DNA from: Gracilimonas sp046602855
Lineage (GTDB): Bacteria > Bacteroidota > Rhodothermia > Balneolales > Balneolaceae
Assembly: GCF_046602855.1 (NCBI RefSeq)
Contig: NZ_JBKINJ010000001.1
Span: 682,001-746,000, forward strand
Length of the DNA stretch: 64,000 bases
Reading direction: 5' to 3'
The position numbers were made by a program, and so were the translations under genes. Positions within the stretch are counted from its first letter, which is position 1; the number at the start of each line of letters is the position of its first letter. Positions 8,126 to 16,889 of this stretch are shown piece by piece. The notes below the pieces were generated by a model. That model searched no databases and was not told the origin of the DNA. It saw nothing but the letters and a program-made list of their open reading frames with translations.

Positions 8126-8152
8126 GGCTATGGCCTTGATAGGGCTGTAGCC
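8126..8152 (+). promoter_or_regulatory. Hairpin between the two curlin genes
   Basis: GGCTATGGCC (8126-8135) pairs with GGCTGTAGCC (8143-8152) through ten base pairs including two G-U wobbles, with a 7-base loop. No T-tract follows, so it may act as a processing or mRNA-stability element that sets the ratio of the two curlin proteins rather than as a full terminator (inference). Confidence 0.35.
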
Positions 8153-8207
8153 TATTCACTAAGACATTCTAACTGAAGTATTTCAACAATTATAGTAGGT
8201 TACCATC

Positions 8208-8771
8208 ATGAAAAAATTCCTAACTATTTTATTATTTACCGTATTAATAACAGGTACCGTTGTTGCACAAGGTGTGGAAAGAGACGTCGATATATTTCCT
8301 GAGCAGGTTTCCATAGAGCATAACGATGCTGTTAAGCAAAGAAGTCAGCAATATGTGTCTATGGGGAGGCCTCTAACCGCACTCAACACGTTCATAAACT
8401 CTATTATGCAGGCGGATCAGACCGCAATTATCAATCAGTTTGGCAACGATAATATTGCGAGTATTTCACAAACCGGAAATGGCAATAATGCTTATGTTAC
8501 CATATTAGGTGATCGTAATGAGGCCGGTGTAGAGCAGTACGGTGACGATAATTTTGCCTTGCTGAAGATCATAGGAGATGATAACAAATACGGGCTGTTA
8601 CAAGAAGGAAATGAAAATAAGTTTGTAGGGGGAATATTTACCAATGGGTATCAAAACAATTATACTCAAAGCGGAAATGGGTTATCTTTTACGCTTCAGG
8701 GGCCAAATTCGATGGGATTAATGATCGAACAAATAGGTCAGGGTTTCGACTTAATTATTGAAAGCAATTAA
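8208..8771 (+). CDS. Curlin-repeat protein, probable CsgB-like nucleator
   Basis: A 187-residue exported protein with signal peptide 1-20 (ending TVVAQ). About 50 residues of non-repeat N-terminal region (VERDVDIFPEQVSIEHNDAV) follow. Curlin repeats run from about residue 68 to 150 (TAIINQFGNDNIASISQTGNGNNAYV, shown here as two joined units; EQYGDDNFALL; LQEGNENKFVGG; YTQSGNGLSFTLQG) and the chain ends near IEQIGQGFDLIIESN. Repeats are fewer and more degenerate than in the preceding subunit and several carry charged or hydrophobic residues in the Gln positions, as in CsgB. CsgB anchors to the surface through CsgF and nucleates CsgA. It could instead be a minor CsgA. It is 112 bases after the CsgA-like gene and 34 bases before the lipoprotein gene. 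Confidence 0.75.
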   Translation: MKKFLTILLFTVLITGTVVAQGVERDVDIFPEQVSIEHNDAVKQRSQQYVSMGRPLTALNTFINSIMQADQTAIINQFGNDNIASISQTGNGNNAYVTILGDRNEAGVEQYGDDNFALLKIIGDDNKYGLLQEGNENKFVGGIFTNGYQNNYTQSGNGLSFTLQGPNSMGLMIEQIGQGFDLIIESN

Positions 8772-8805
8772 AACATATCATTTTAACAGACGTAAAAATC
8801 GAAGT

Positions 8806-9459
8806 ATGAAGGCAGTATTTATTCAGGTGTTACTGATACTTTTTCTGGTATCCTGTGCAAAAGACAATGTTGGCGTAGATGAATATGGTGGTATTAATGG
8901 AAGAGTGATTGACAGTGAGACGGGAGACGGCATTGGAAGTGTAAACGTTACTACAACTCCTCCCACGGTTGCTATACTTACAGAGAATGATGGGGCTTTT
9001 CAAATCGCAGAAGCACCGGTTGGCAGTTACACAGTTCAGGCCAGAAAACCGGGATACAAAAATAACTCGGTGAGCGTCTCTGTGGGTGAGTGGAAGAGTG
9101 TAAGAGCAGACTTGCTACTCGAAGCTGAAGAAGAGGACCCGCCTGCCGAAGAAAATGTACTGCGGGCAACCGTTGATTCCTGGTTTAATGCACAAAGCGG
9201 GGACAGCTCCTTTGTTGAGGTGGAGTATTCGGTAGAAAATATCAGCGAACGCACGGATGTGGATGAATACGAGGTCTATTTCGAGATCACAACCGGGGGC
9301 AATACCTACTATTTTGATGCAGCCGGCACGGACCTAAAAGTAGATCAAAAGAATTACGGTGAATTCAGGAAATACATCCGCTCCGAAACGGCCAGCGACG
9401 TACTCATCGAAAAAACCTGGTTCTCCGAAGGCTCCGGCGATGATTCAGGAAGCAACTAA
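8806..9459 (+). CDS. Surface lipoprotein with carboxypeptidase-regulatory-like domain, curli-linked
   Basis: A 217-residue lipoprotein. The start at 8806 gives a canonical signal and lipobox (LFLVSC); the frame also extends upstream into the preceding gene, but that would spoil the signal peptide. Residues about 25-105 are a carboxypeptidase-regulatory-like beta sandwich (GGINGRVIDSETGDGIGSV ... GAFQIAEAPVGSYTVQARKPGY). An acidic linker (EEEDPPAEE) leads to a second strand-rich domain about 115-205 that resembles FxLYD-type folds. The tail is acidic. It is 34 bases downstream of the CsgB-like gene and so very likely co-transcribed. It has no counterpart in the E. coli curli operons. A role as periplasmic or surface accessory, perhaps replacing CsgC/CsgH, is inference from position only. 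Confidence 0.7.
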   Translation: MKAVFIQVLLILFLVSCAKDNVGVDEYGGINGRVIDSETGDGIGSVNVTTTPPTVAILTENDGAFQIAEAPVGSYTVQARKPGYKNNSVSVSVGEWKSVRADLLLEAEEEDPPAEENVLRATVDSWFNAQSGDSSFVEVEYSVENISERTDVDEYEVYFEITTGGNTYYFDAAGTDLKVDQKNYGEFRKYIRSETASDVLIEKTWFSEGSGDDSGSN

Positions 9460-9465
9460 ATAGCC

Positions 9466-9491
9466 TGAGTTCCAGATAAAACTCATCTTTT
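9466..9491 (+). terminator. Weak terminator after the curli cluster
   Basis: TGAGTT (9466-9471) pairs with AACTCA (9480-9485), followed by TCTTTT. A six-pair stem with an eight-base loop is marginal, but it is correctly placed seven bases after the last curli-linked gene. Confidence 0.35.
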
Positions 9492-9541
9492 GTGTCCCGC
9501 TTAGGCTCACTATGTTTAAACGACTGGGTTGTAGCATCATT

Positions 9542-9602
9542 TGAGATCCTTCGCGTTCAACAAATTATACTCAGAAAGCTTCTAAAGCGCTCAGGATGAC
9601 AT
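9542..9602. repeat. Possible interspersed intergenic repeat
   Basis: The stretch starts with TGAGATCCTTCGCG and ends with GCGCTCAGGATGACAT. Such 'gagatccttcg ... ctcaggatgaca' intergenic elements are ones I recall from other Bacteroidota genomes. Only one copy is present in this window, so the repeat status rests on recollection. Confidence 0.3.
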
Positions 9603-9643
9603 ATTCTTAGCTGTTGTGTTGAAATCAGGATAACTATACAATT

Positions 9644-9699
9644 TAACTGCTAACTGCTAACTGCTAACTGCTAACTGCTAACTGCTAACTGCTAACTGC
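9644..9699. repeat. Tandem repeat, eight copies of a 7-base unit
   Basis: TAACTGC is repeated eight times without error, followed by a degenerate TCACTGA. It lies in the convergent gap just beyond the 3' end of trkH. The unit length is not a multiple of three and it is outside any gene, so copy-number changes would not alter a protein. Likely slippage-prone. Confidence 0.9.
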
Positions 9700-9709
9700 T
9701 CACTGAAGA

Positions 9710-11224
9710 TCATTGTCTCCAGAAGGCCGGTGAGAAGATGATCAGCACGGTAAAGATCTCAAGTCGCCCAACCATCATCAGCATGATGAGGACCCATTTG
9801 GCCGCATAGGGTAAACCGGCAAAGTTATCAGTGGGCCCAAAGTCACCCCAGCCCGGACCAATGTTCCCAATGGCCGCTATGCTCGCCCCGATCGACGACA
9901 TGATGTCGTACCCGAACAAACTGATGATAAAGGCTCCTGTGGCAAATATGAAGATATACAGGATGAAAAAACTAAGTACGGTCCTCTGTATATTCTGACT
10001 GATGGTCTGATCTCCAATTCGAACCGGCAGAATAGCTTTTGGATGCATGATCTGCTTGATCTCTCTTCCGGTATTACGGATCAGTACCATCCACCGCATC
10101 ATCTTAATGCCACCTCCGGTTGAACCGGCACACCCGCCGGTAAAGAACAAGAGAAAGAGGAAAAAAGCGCCTATACTATTCCATAATTCATAATCATCGG
10201 TACCAAACCCGGTTGTAGTGACGATAGCCAGGACCTGAAACGCTCCGTAACGCAAGGCTTCAAGAATATCATAATTATCAACAAGCCATAGTGAACCGGA
10301 TACGATGACGACTCCAATACCGATTATCAAGGTATAGAATCTTATTTCACGATTTGAGAAAAACGATTCCGTATCGCCTCTGAATAACCTGAAGTGCATG
10401 GCAAAGTTAACCCCTGCTATATACATAAAAATGATGATCACCCAGTCAATATAAGCTGAGTTAAAAGTTTCAATACTTCCATTTTTAGTGGAAAAACCGC
10501 CGGTTGCCAATGTTGAAAAGGCATGATTGATAGCCTCAAACCAGTCCATGGCAGGGTGTGCCCATAACAATAGAAATTCAGCTGCTGTAAAAGCCAGATA
10601 AACGACCCATAACAGTTTTGCAGTTTCCTGTACGCGTGGTGTCAGTTTATCGGCTGTAGGACCCGGGGACTCAGCCTGAAAGAGCTGCATACCGCCAATT
10701 CCCAATAGAGGAAGAATGGCAAGAGACAGTACGATGATACCCATACCGCCCAGCCAGTGTGCCAGAGAACGCCAAAATAAAAAGCTTTTAGGAATATCCT
10801 CGATCAGTGGGTTGCTGAATCCATCGGTTGTTGTACCCCCAAGAATGGTGGAACCGGTGGTTGTAAGTCCGCTCATAGTCTCAAAAACGGCATCTGTAAA
10901 AGAGGGCAGGACACCTGATATCACAAACGGCAGGGCTCCGACAATAGACAGAGTAAACCAAGTCAGACTTACGATCAGAAAACCCTCACGTATTCTGAGT
11001 TCATGATCAGGTTTAAAGAAATACCAGAGCGTACCGCCAACGGTAAAGGCGATTCCTGCAGATATCAGGAATGAATGCCAGGTATTCTGACCGTATACAA
11101 GATCAATAATTGCAGGTGTCAAGAGAGCAAAGCCCATAAAGAATATGAAGGCCCCCAGGACTCCCAGAACAACAAGGAAATCGATATTGGCACGTGGTGC
11201 TTTACTTTTAAAAAATGGAGCCAT
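9710..11224 (-). CDS. trkH: TrkH-type potassium uptake channel subunit
   Basis: A 504-residue integral membrane protein of the SKT family. Four pore-loop segments with selectivity glycines are visible in order: TTTGST, ATGGFS, TTTGFG and GNIGPG. They are surrounded by about ten helices, including HWLGGMGIIVLSLAILP and GGCAGSTGGGIKMMR, both well conserved in TrkH. Together with the regulatory protein TrkA it imports K+ across the inner membrane, important for osmotic adaptation in a salty habitat. The ATG overlaps the trkA stop by one base, so the two genes are translationally coupled, with trkA first. Length is normal for TrkH. Confidence 0.92.
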   Translation of the reverse strand: MAPFFKSKAPRANIDFLVVLGVLGAFIFFMGFALLTPAIIDLVYGQNTWHSFLISAGIAFTVGGTLWYFFKPDHELRIREGFLIVSLTWFTLSIVGALPFVISGVLPSFTDAVFETMSGLTTTGSTILGGTTTDGFSNPLIEDIPKSFLFWRSLAHWLGGMGIIVLSLAILPLLGIGGMQLFQAESPGPTADKLTPRVQETAKLLWVVYLAFTAAEFLLLWAHPAMDWFEAINHAFSTLATGGFSTKNGSIETFNSAYIDWVIIIFMYIAGVNFAMHFRLFRGDTESFFSNREIRFYTLIIGIGVVIVSGSLWLVDNYDILEALRYGAFQVLAIVTTTGFGTDDYELWNSIGAFFLFLLFFTGGCAGSTGGGIKMMRWMVLIRNTGREIKQIMHPKAILPVRIGDQTISQNIQRTVLSFFILYIFIFATGAFIISLFGYDIMSSIGASIAAIGNIGPGWGDFGPTDNFAGLPYAAKWVLIMLMMVGRLEIFTVLIIFSPAFWRQ

Positions 11225-12576
11225 TATTGAAAAAGCTTGGTTATTCTGTCAACGGCTGAAGGCAGGCAGAAAATTATGACACGATCGCCGGCATTTATCT
11301 GCGTTTCACCGGTGGCAATTTCCACATCACCGTTACGTAAGACGCCACCGATCACGCATCCTTCCGGTAAATTAAGCTTTTTGATGGGTTTTTTAGTGAT
11401 CTTTGATTCTTTGGTGGCCTGAAGTTCAATGACTTCTGCTTTAATTCCCCGTAACTCGGTAACCGATATCACTCTTCCGCGCCTTACGTAGCGATGTATC
11501 TCGTTAGAAGCTGCTACTTTCTTATTTATGACGGCATCAAGCCCAATGGTTTGAGCCAGGGGTATAAAGTCCGGTTTTGAAACAAGTGCCACCGTTTTTT
11601 TGACCTCAAGGTGTTTGGCCATCAGGCAGGATATAATATTGGATTCCTCATCGTCAGTAACGGCAATAAAAGCATCCATTTCATTGATGCCTTCTGTGAC
11701 GAGAAGATCAGGGTCAGTTGGGTTGCCATGCAGAACCATGATCTCTTTCATATCTATGGCAAGCTGTTCTGCTTTGTCGTAATCAGGCTCTATCAGTTTT
11801 ACAGACCAGGTCTTTGCAGGGTCTTCAGCTAATATTTTTGCGATCATAGCTCCCATGCCTGAGCCTCCGGCTATCATCACTGAGTTCAGTTCCTTTTCTT
11901 TTTTCCCCGTGGTCTTAATGACATCATTGATGTCCTGCGTTTCAGCCAGAACAAAGATCTGATCATAATTCTGAAACTTTACGGAACCGGTAGGTATAAT
12001 TGTTCGCCCCCGCCTTCCAATTGCCACAACACGGAACGTTAATTCGGGATAGTTGGCTGCATACTCAGTAAGCGATTTATCTATAAGAGGAGAATCCTTT
12101 TCGAGACGGATACCAATGAGCTGCATACGGTCATCGGCAAGATTGATGACATCACTGGCTGATGATCTCTTAAGCAACTGTGCGATCTCGTGTGCGGCAC
12201 TTAGTTCAGGATGGATCATTACATCTATCCCTAAATCAGATGGGGTGAGGGGGGCATTATCATCAGAGAATTCATCACTGCGTATTCGGGCTATTACCAT
12301 TTTGGCGCCCAAACGTCTTCCTATCATACCGGCGATCATATTCACCTCATCAATGCTGGTGACACAGATAAGTATTTCAGCTTCACCGGCAGTGGCAGAA
12401 ACCAAATCTTTAACGGAAGTTGCGTTGCCTTCAACAGTCAAAACATCAAGGGAATCCGCAACTCGTGATAATGCCGTTTTATCACGGTCAAGTACAGTTA
12501 CATCATGTTTCTCTGACGAAAGAACACTGGCTAAGTCATAACCAATTTCTCCGCCACCAATAATTACGATCTTCAA
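11224..12576 (-). CDS. trkA: TrkA potassium channel regulatory subunit
   Basis: A 450-residue cytoplasmic protein made of two tandem RCK modules. The first has a Rossmann motif GGGEIGYDLA at residue 7 and a TrkA_C domain about 140-220. The second starts at GGSGMGAMIAKILAE (about residue 237) and ends with a second TrkA_C domain (GCVIGGVLRNGDVEIATGE region). TrkA binds NAD(H) and nucleotides and gates the TrkH channel. Two full RCK units with 450-460 residues is the standard architecture. It is the first gene of a trkA-trkH operon; the one-base overlap with trkH supports coupled production. The preceding gene on this strand ends about 4 kb away. Confidence 0.92.
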   Translation of the reverse strand: MKIVIIGGGEIGYDLASVLSSEKHDVTVLDRDKTALSRVADSLDVLTVEGNATSVKDLVSATAGEAEILICVTSIDEVNMIAGMIGRRLGAKMVIARIRSDEFSDDNAPLTPSDLGIDVMIHPELSAAHEIAQLLKRSSASDVINLADDRMQLIGIRLEKDSPLIDKSLTEYAANYPELTFRVVAIGRRGRTIIPTGSVKFQNYDQIFVLAETQDINDVIKTTGKKEKELNSVMIAGGSGMGAMIAKILAEDPAKTWSVKLIEPDYDKAEQLAIDMKEIMVLHGNPTDPDLLVTEGINEMDAFIAVTDDEESNIISCLMAKHLEVKKTVALVSKPDFIPLAQTIGLDAVINKKVAASNEIHRYVRRGRVISVTELRGIKAEVIELQATKESKITKKPIKKLNLPEGCVIGGVLRNGDVEIATGETQINAGDRVIIFCLPSAVDRITKLFQ

Positions 12577-12682
12577 TAGTCAGTGTTTTTTTAATTCAAA
12601 AAGCAACCAATGTTACCATGATTTGAGGTCAAAAGAAAATGTTATACATGCCTAAATTTTTGAGAGCTAGAACACCAATTAC

Positions 12683-15600
12683 CTATTCAGCAATAACGAT
12701 CAGGACAGTTTCAGCGGCTTGTGAACCTTTGGTATCAATATCCTCAGCTATAACTTTGAATCTGTTTTCACCCTCAGATAAAGCAAGTTCCGTTTGCGGT
12801 CCATAGCCTACTATTTGACCATCTTCAGTGAACCATGTAAAACGAACCTCTTTTGCAGATCTATTTAAAGCGGGGGCATCAATGATCTTTTCAGGATTTG
12901 CAGGGGTGAAATCTGCCTGTATGGTTGATTGTGTCTGTTCAAATGAAAGGGCGGGCTTAATATTTATCGGGAAGGCCCGATAGTAGATCGGCTCATTTTC
13001 ATAGAACCAGTAAATGCGTAGCTCTTGCTCACCGGTTTCTCTTGCAGTCCAACTTGATCTGTATGCGGTTCCATTTTGAAATCTCCAATCAGAGCTGATT
13101 CCAAGTTCTTCAGTAGTTAGTGAATAGCCTGAGATAATAGCTTTTGGGTATCTTGGATAGATTTCAGGGATGTTTTTTGGGGTGATCTCCACAATGGCGG
13201 AATCAACAGAATTTGGGGCATTTTGAAGATCGTCCTGAAGCAGGGTTATGCGGTGTTTTCGGGCTTCAGTTGGAGTGAATACATTGCCATTGAGGGGCTG
13301 ATGATCCACAAGCCAGGTATTGGTGACTGCCTGACCATCCGCATCTCTATCCGGGCTGGCAAATAAAGTGATCGGTTCACCGATATAACCTGCTCTTGAA
13401 GTTCTGATCTCTGGCTTAGGTGAATTGTTGGCAATAAAGGTCTTTTCAGCAATAGCACGGTTATTTGTGGTGGGGCTGTTATCCGTGATCTCCAGCCTTA
13501 CAGTATGAGGTCCGGGCTCTATTGCTTTTATCAGTTCGGCTGCGTTTTTACTAATCAATTCGTCATCTAAAAACCATTTGTATTCTTTTATGTAACCATC
13601 CGGGTCGTAAGAATTCATGGCGTTCAGCTCGATGTCACTCCCGGCTGCGGCTTTTTCGGGGAGTTCCCACTCAATGACAGGTGGGGCATTTACCCTGATG
13701 GATCTGGTCAGGCTGGCAGAATTACAGGTTGCATTTGAGCCGGTCTGCAGATTTAAAGTCACCAGGTATTCGCCGGGTTCATTGAACCGGTGGTCAGCTA
13801 TAAAACCGGACTTTTCAATGAGGCTGTCATCTTTTTGAATTTGCCATTCAACAACATTCAGCTCTTCTTCAGCGGAGGAGTTGCTTCCGTCAAGCCGAAC
13901 CGTTTCTCCGGGTTCTATCCACTCAGGGACCTCATATCTCGCTTTCGGTCCTTCTATGACTCTGACCACAGCCCGTGTTTGATTGGTGTTGCCACAGTTG
14001 ACCGATCCGGATCCTTCGACAGTAAGGGTTACCGGAAATATGCCCGCCTCAGTGAAGACATGACGGATCTTGGGTCCGGATTCGATGGTTCCGTCCCCAA
14101 AGTCCCACAATAAGGAGGGCAGGGCTCCGGAGGGATCCACACTGTTTGAGCCGTCGAATTCAAGAGCGGTATCTACACAAACAGTGGTGTCGGTTACATT
14201 CATCTTGGCGACAGGCGAGCCTTCGATGATAACGGGTATTTTTGTTACCGTAGTTTTATTTGAGATACCGTCGGTCATGCTTAAAATAGCATCATAGATT
14301 CCCGGCCGATCATACACATAAGATGGATTGGCACTTTCAGAGCTGTCTCCGTTTCCAAAATCCCATTGAACATCAAAGGGATCTCCATCAGGATCGTAAC
14401 TTTGTGAACTGTTGAAGAGAATGGTTTGCCCGGCACATGAGATAACGACTGAATCAGCAACAGCCTGTACCGGTCGATTGATAAGCACTCGTATGGTTTT
14501 TTCAGCCGAACTGTTTTCAAGACCGGTTCCGTCATTCACTTTCAGGTTGAAAATATGGACGCCAAATTCGGGTGCTTTCCAGCTGAAGCTGGATTCTGTT
14601 CGTTTTGAGCCGTCAGGCAGTGTCCACTCGAAACTGAGGGGATCATCATCGGCATCGTAAGTTGAAGTGGCATCAAGGGTCACATCCAGTGAATTAGACC
14701 TTATCACAGATTCGGTCACGATGTACGGAGCGTGATTTACGTTTATGGTACCCTCTACGGTCTTTTCTGAATTTGCGATACCTTGGTTATCAACCGCAGT
14801 GATTGTAAAGTAATGGACTCCGCTTTCCTGAAAACTGACTTTGACTTCCTGTCCCTGAAACGTTCTCCCATCTTCAAAGGTCCATTCAATGCGCTGTATC
14901 TCTCCATCGGGATCGTAAGTTCCACCTGCGTTTAAGGTAATTTCCTCTCCCTGACCAATTTCATCCGGAGAAACTTCCCATCTGATGACAGGCGCATGGT
15001 TGGCCCATACCGTTCGGCTTGTCAAACTTTGAGCGATCTCATTGCCGGAGTTATCCTGCACTTTTAGAGTTATGACATGTTCACCGGGCTCGTTGATGAC
15101 AACTTCAGGATTGGGTCCTGCTGCAAAAGATTGCCCATCTAAAAACCATTCATACCTGGTTATGATGCCATCCTCATCGAAACTTGCTGTTCCATCCAGT
15201 CTGAATGGCACTTTAGAAGGGATGATATCGGAAACCTCAAAAACAGCTTCAGGAAACTCATTCACAATGACCGTATGGGTTCTGACCTGTGCACTGTTGG
15301 CCCGACCTCTGCCATCATCTATGGTAAGAGTGACTTCGTATGTACCCGGCTCCTGATACGTATGGTCAGCATTTATTCCATTGAGTATGGTGCCATCACC
15401 CATATTCCAGGTGTAATTGAAATTTGAGGGTAACGGATTATCACCGTTGTTGTAGGTAAGACTGATCTTTCCGGTAGAGGTAATGTTTGGTGCTACTATC
15501 TGACGCCCTGATCCCCCGTCCGGATCTGTGACCTGTGTCTTATTTGAGACCTCAATACGGACCTGTCTCTGACTGTTGCTGCAGTTTGGGATATCACCAC

Positions 15601-16885
15601 CATTGTTTACGCGGACTGATATGATGTAGGTGCCCGGCTGAGTGGTAGAAAAATTAAAGGATGGAGAGGTAGCCTGCAGTTCGCCATTCACAAACCAAAA
15701 GAAATTCAGTGGTTTACCCTGCATATCATAAGAATCAGAGGCGGAGAGAGTGAGTACCTCACTAAGGGCAATATCCGTTTTTGCGACATTCAGACGAGCA
15801 ATGGGTGGTTCGTTTATCTGAACGGTTCTGTTTATGATCCATTCCTCGGGAAATGAAAAAATGGTATTAGGAACCCGGATTGTCAGATCAACTTCTCCAC
15901 GCGATTGAAATAGAAGTGAAGGACCGGCACCGGTTGCCCTGGTTTCTCCGTTCACCTGCCATCGGGTATTTCTAAAATTAGCTGAATTCAGAAAAGGGCT
16001 TGTCAGCTCAAATGATTTCTCAGAGCAAGTTTGGGTGGGGCGTTGTTGTAATGTGATCTGTGGATCCTGAAATGGAGTCAATACAGGGTCTAAATGCCAA
16101 GTTTTGGGTTGGTCAGCAGAAATTAATGAAAAAACAGTAAATGCCTGTTCATTACCACCGACTGAAAGAACCCATTCATTTTGAGTGTCAAATGCAGATT
16201 CAGGAATAGCTGATCCATCCAACTCGTAAAATCGGCCGAATCTATCCAAAAAATTTATCCTCATGTCATTTGATGAATTCAAGATCAAACCGTCGTTCTC
16301 TGTGCTTGTAATGTATGGTTTGACCTGAAGAGAACGGCTATTTGTAAGACCTGAAACACTGACAGACAGGTCAATACTGAGCAGGGTCCAGTTAGTACTT
16401 TGTGTTCCGGAAGGAGAAAGAACCCTTACTTTAAAGTTATTGAGATCATTTCCGGACACGACACTGACCCGTAAAATATATCCGTTCTGTGTTTCAGTAA
16501 TATCAGATAAGTTCTGCCAGGAATTGCTGTATGATGCCTCATTTTGGACCTCAATAGATTTTAAAGGATTTCCCGGAGTATTTCTTTTAACCGGTTGTCT
16601 ATCTGCCAGCCTGTACAGGTCGTTGAAATTATAAAGCTCAAAAGAAGTGAGCGTATTGGCATTACCTGAAAGCAGGTCAATTTTGCTGCCTGTTGCAGCG
16701 TCAAAGATCTGAAGTGTACCTTGGGAAGCTCCATCTTCAGGCTGTATCCACAGGTCTATGGTCTGCATTGCGTGGTCACTTTGGTTTCCCGACACTGCCA
16801 CAAAGAGATCCTGAGCCGGCAAGGCGGGTGCAAACAGTACAAAAGCTGAAATCAATAATAAGGTTCTGTAGAAAAATTTTGTCAT
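12683..16885 (-). CDS. Large secreted PKD-repeat protein
   Basis: A 1400-residue exported protein. The start at 16885 gives a signal peptide (YRTLLLISAFVLFAPALPA) and lies four bases after the preceding stop; the frame continues 18 codons further upstream, overlapping the FecR-type gene, which is less likely. After an N-terminal region of about 350 residues without recognisable domain, about ten PKD/Ig-like repeats follow between residues about 365 and 1250. Hallmarks include SYDPDGDPFDVQWDFGNGD, YDPDGEIQRIEWTFEDG and WDFGDGTIESG. The last 150 residues are also strand-rich. PKD arrays usually act as extracellular spacers or carbohydrate/protein-binding stalks. No catalytic domain, sortase motif or clear type IX secretion C-terminal domain is visible. 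It is the last gene of the kinase-FecR-PKD operon. Confidence 0.8.
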   Translation of the reverse strand: MTKFFYRTLLLISAFVLFAPALPAQDLFVAVSGNQSDHAMQTIDLWIQPEDGASQGTLQIFDAATGSKIDLLSGNANTLTSFELYNFNDLYRLADRQPVKRNTPGNPLKSIEVQNEASYSNSWQNLSDITETQNGYILRVSVVSGNDLNNFKVRVLSPSGTQSTNWTLLSIDLSVSVSGLTNSRSLQVKPYITSTENDGLILNSSNDMRINFLDRFGRFYELDGSAIPESAFDTQNEWVLSVGGNEQAFTVFSLISADQPKTWHLDPVLTPFQDPQITLQQRPTQTCSEKSFELTSPFLNSANFRNTRWQVNGETRATGAGPSLLFQSRGEVDLTIRVPNTIFSFPEEWIINRTVQINEPPIARLNVAKTDIALSEVLTLSASDSYDMQGKPLNFFWFVNGELQATSPSFNFSTTQPGTYIISVRVNNGGDIPNCSNSQRQVRIEVSNKTQVTDPDGGSGRQIVAPNITSTGKISLTYNNGDNPLPSNFNYTWNMGDGTILNGINADHTYQEPGTYEVTLTIDDGRGRANSAQVRTHTVIVNEFPEAVFEVSDIIPSKVPFRLDGTASFDEDGIITRYEWFLDGQSFAAGPNPEVVINEPGEHVITLKVQDNSGNEIAQSLTSRTVWANHAPVIRWEVSPDEIGQGEEITLNAGGTYDPDGEIQRIEWTFEDGRTFQGQEVKVSFQESGVHYFTITAVDNQGIANSEKTVEGTINVNHAPYIVTESVIRSNSLDVTLDATSTYDADDDPLSFEWTLPDGSKRTESSFSWKAPEFGVHIFNLKVNDGTGLENSSAEKTIRVLINRPVQAVADSVVISCAGQTILFNSSQSYDPDGDPFDVQWDFGNGDSSESANPSYVYDRPGIYDAILSMTDGISNKTTVTKIPVIIEGSPVAKMNVTDTTVCVDTALEFDGSNSVDPSGALPSLLWDFGDGTIESGPKIRHVFTEAGIFPVTLTVEGSGSVNCGNTNQTRAVVRVIEGPKARYEVPEWIEPGETVRLDGSNSSAEEELNVVEWQIQKDDSLIEKSGFIADHRFNEPGEYLVTLNLQTGSNATCNSASLTRSIRVNAPPVIEWELPEKAAAGSDIELNAMNSYDPDGYIKEYKWFLDDELISKNAAELIKAIEPGPHTVRLEITDNSPTTNNRAIAEKTFIANNSPKPEIRTSRAGYIGEPITLFASPDRDADGQAVTNTWLVDHQPLNGNVFTPTEARKHRITLLQDDLQNAPNSVDSAIVEITPKNIPEIYPRYPKAIISGYSLTTEELGISSDWRFQNGTAYRSSWTARETGEQELRIYWFYENEPIYYRAFPINIKPALSFEQTQSTIQADFTPANPEKIIDAPALNRSAKEVRFTWFTEDGQIVGYGPQTELALSEGENRFKVIAEDIDTKGSQAAETVLIVIAE

Positions 16886-16889
16886 GTAA

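Noticed and set aside
9644..9699. CRISPR-like repeats
   Set aside because: The seven-base units are directly adjacent with no spacers, and there are no cas genes.
12053..12541. A 162-residue plus-strand frame opposite trkA
   Set aside because: It is the shadow of a well-supported trkA gene. The serine-rich composition reflects the reverse complement of the coding strand.
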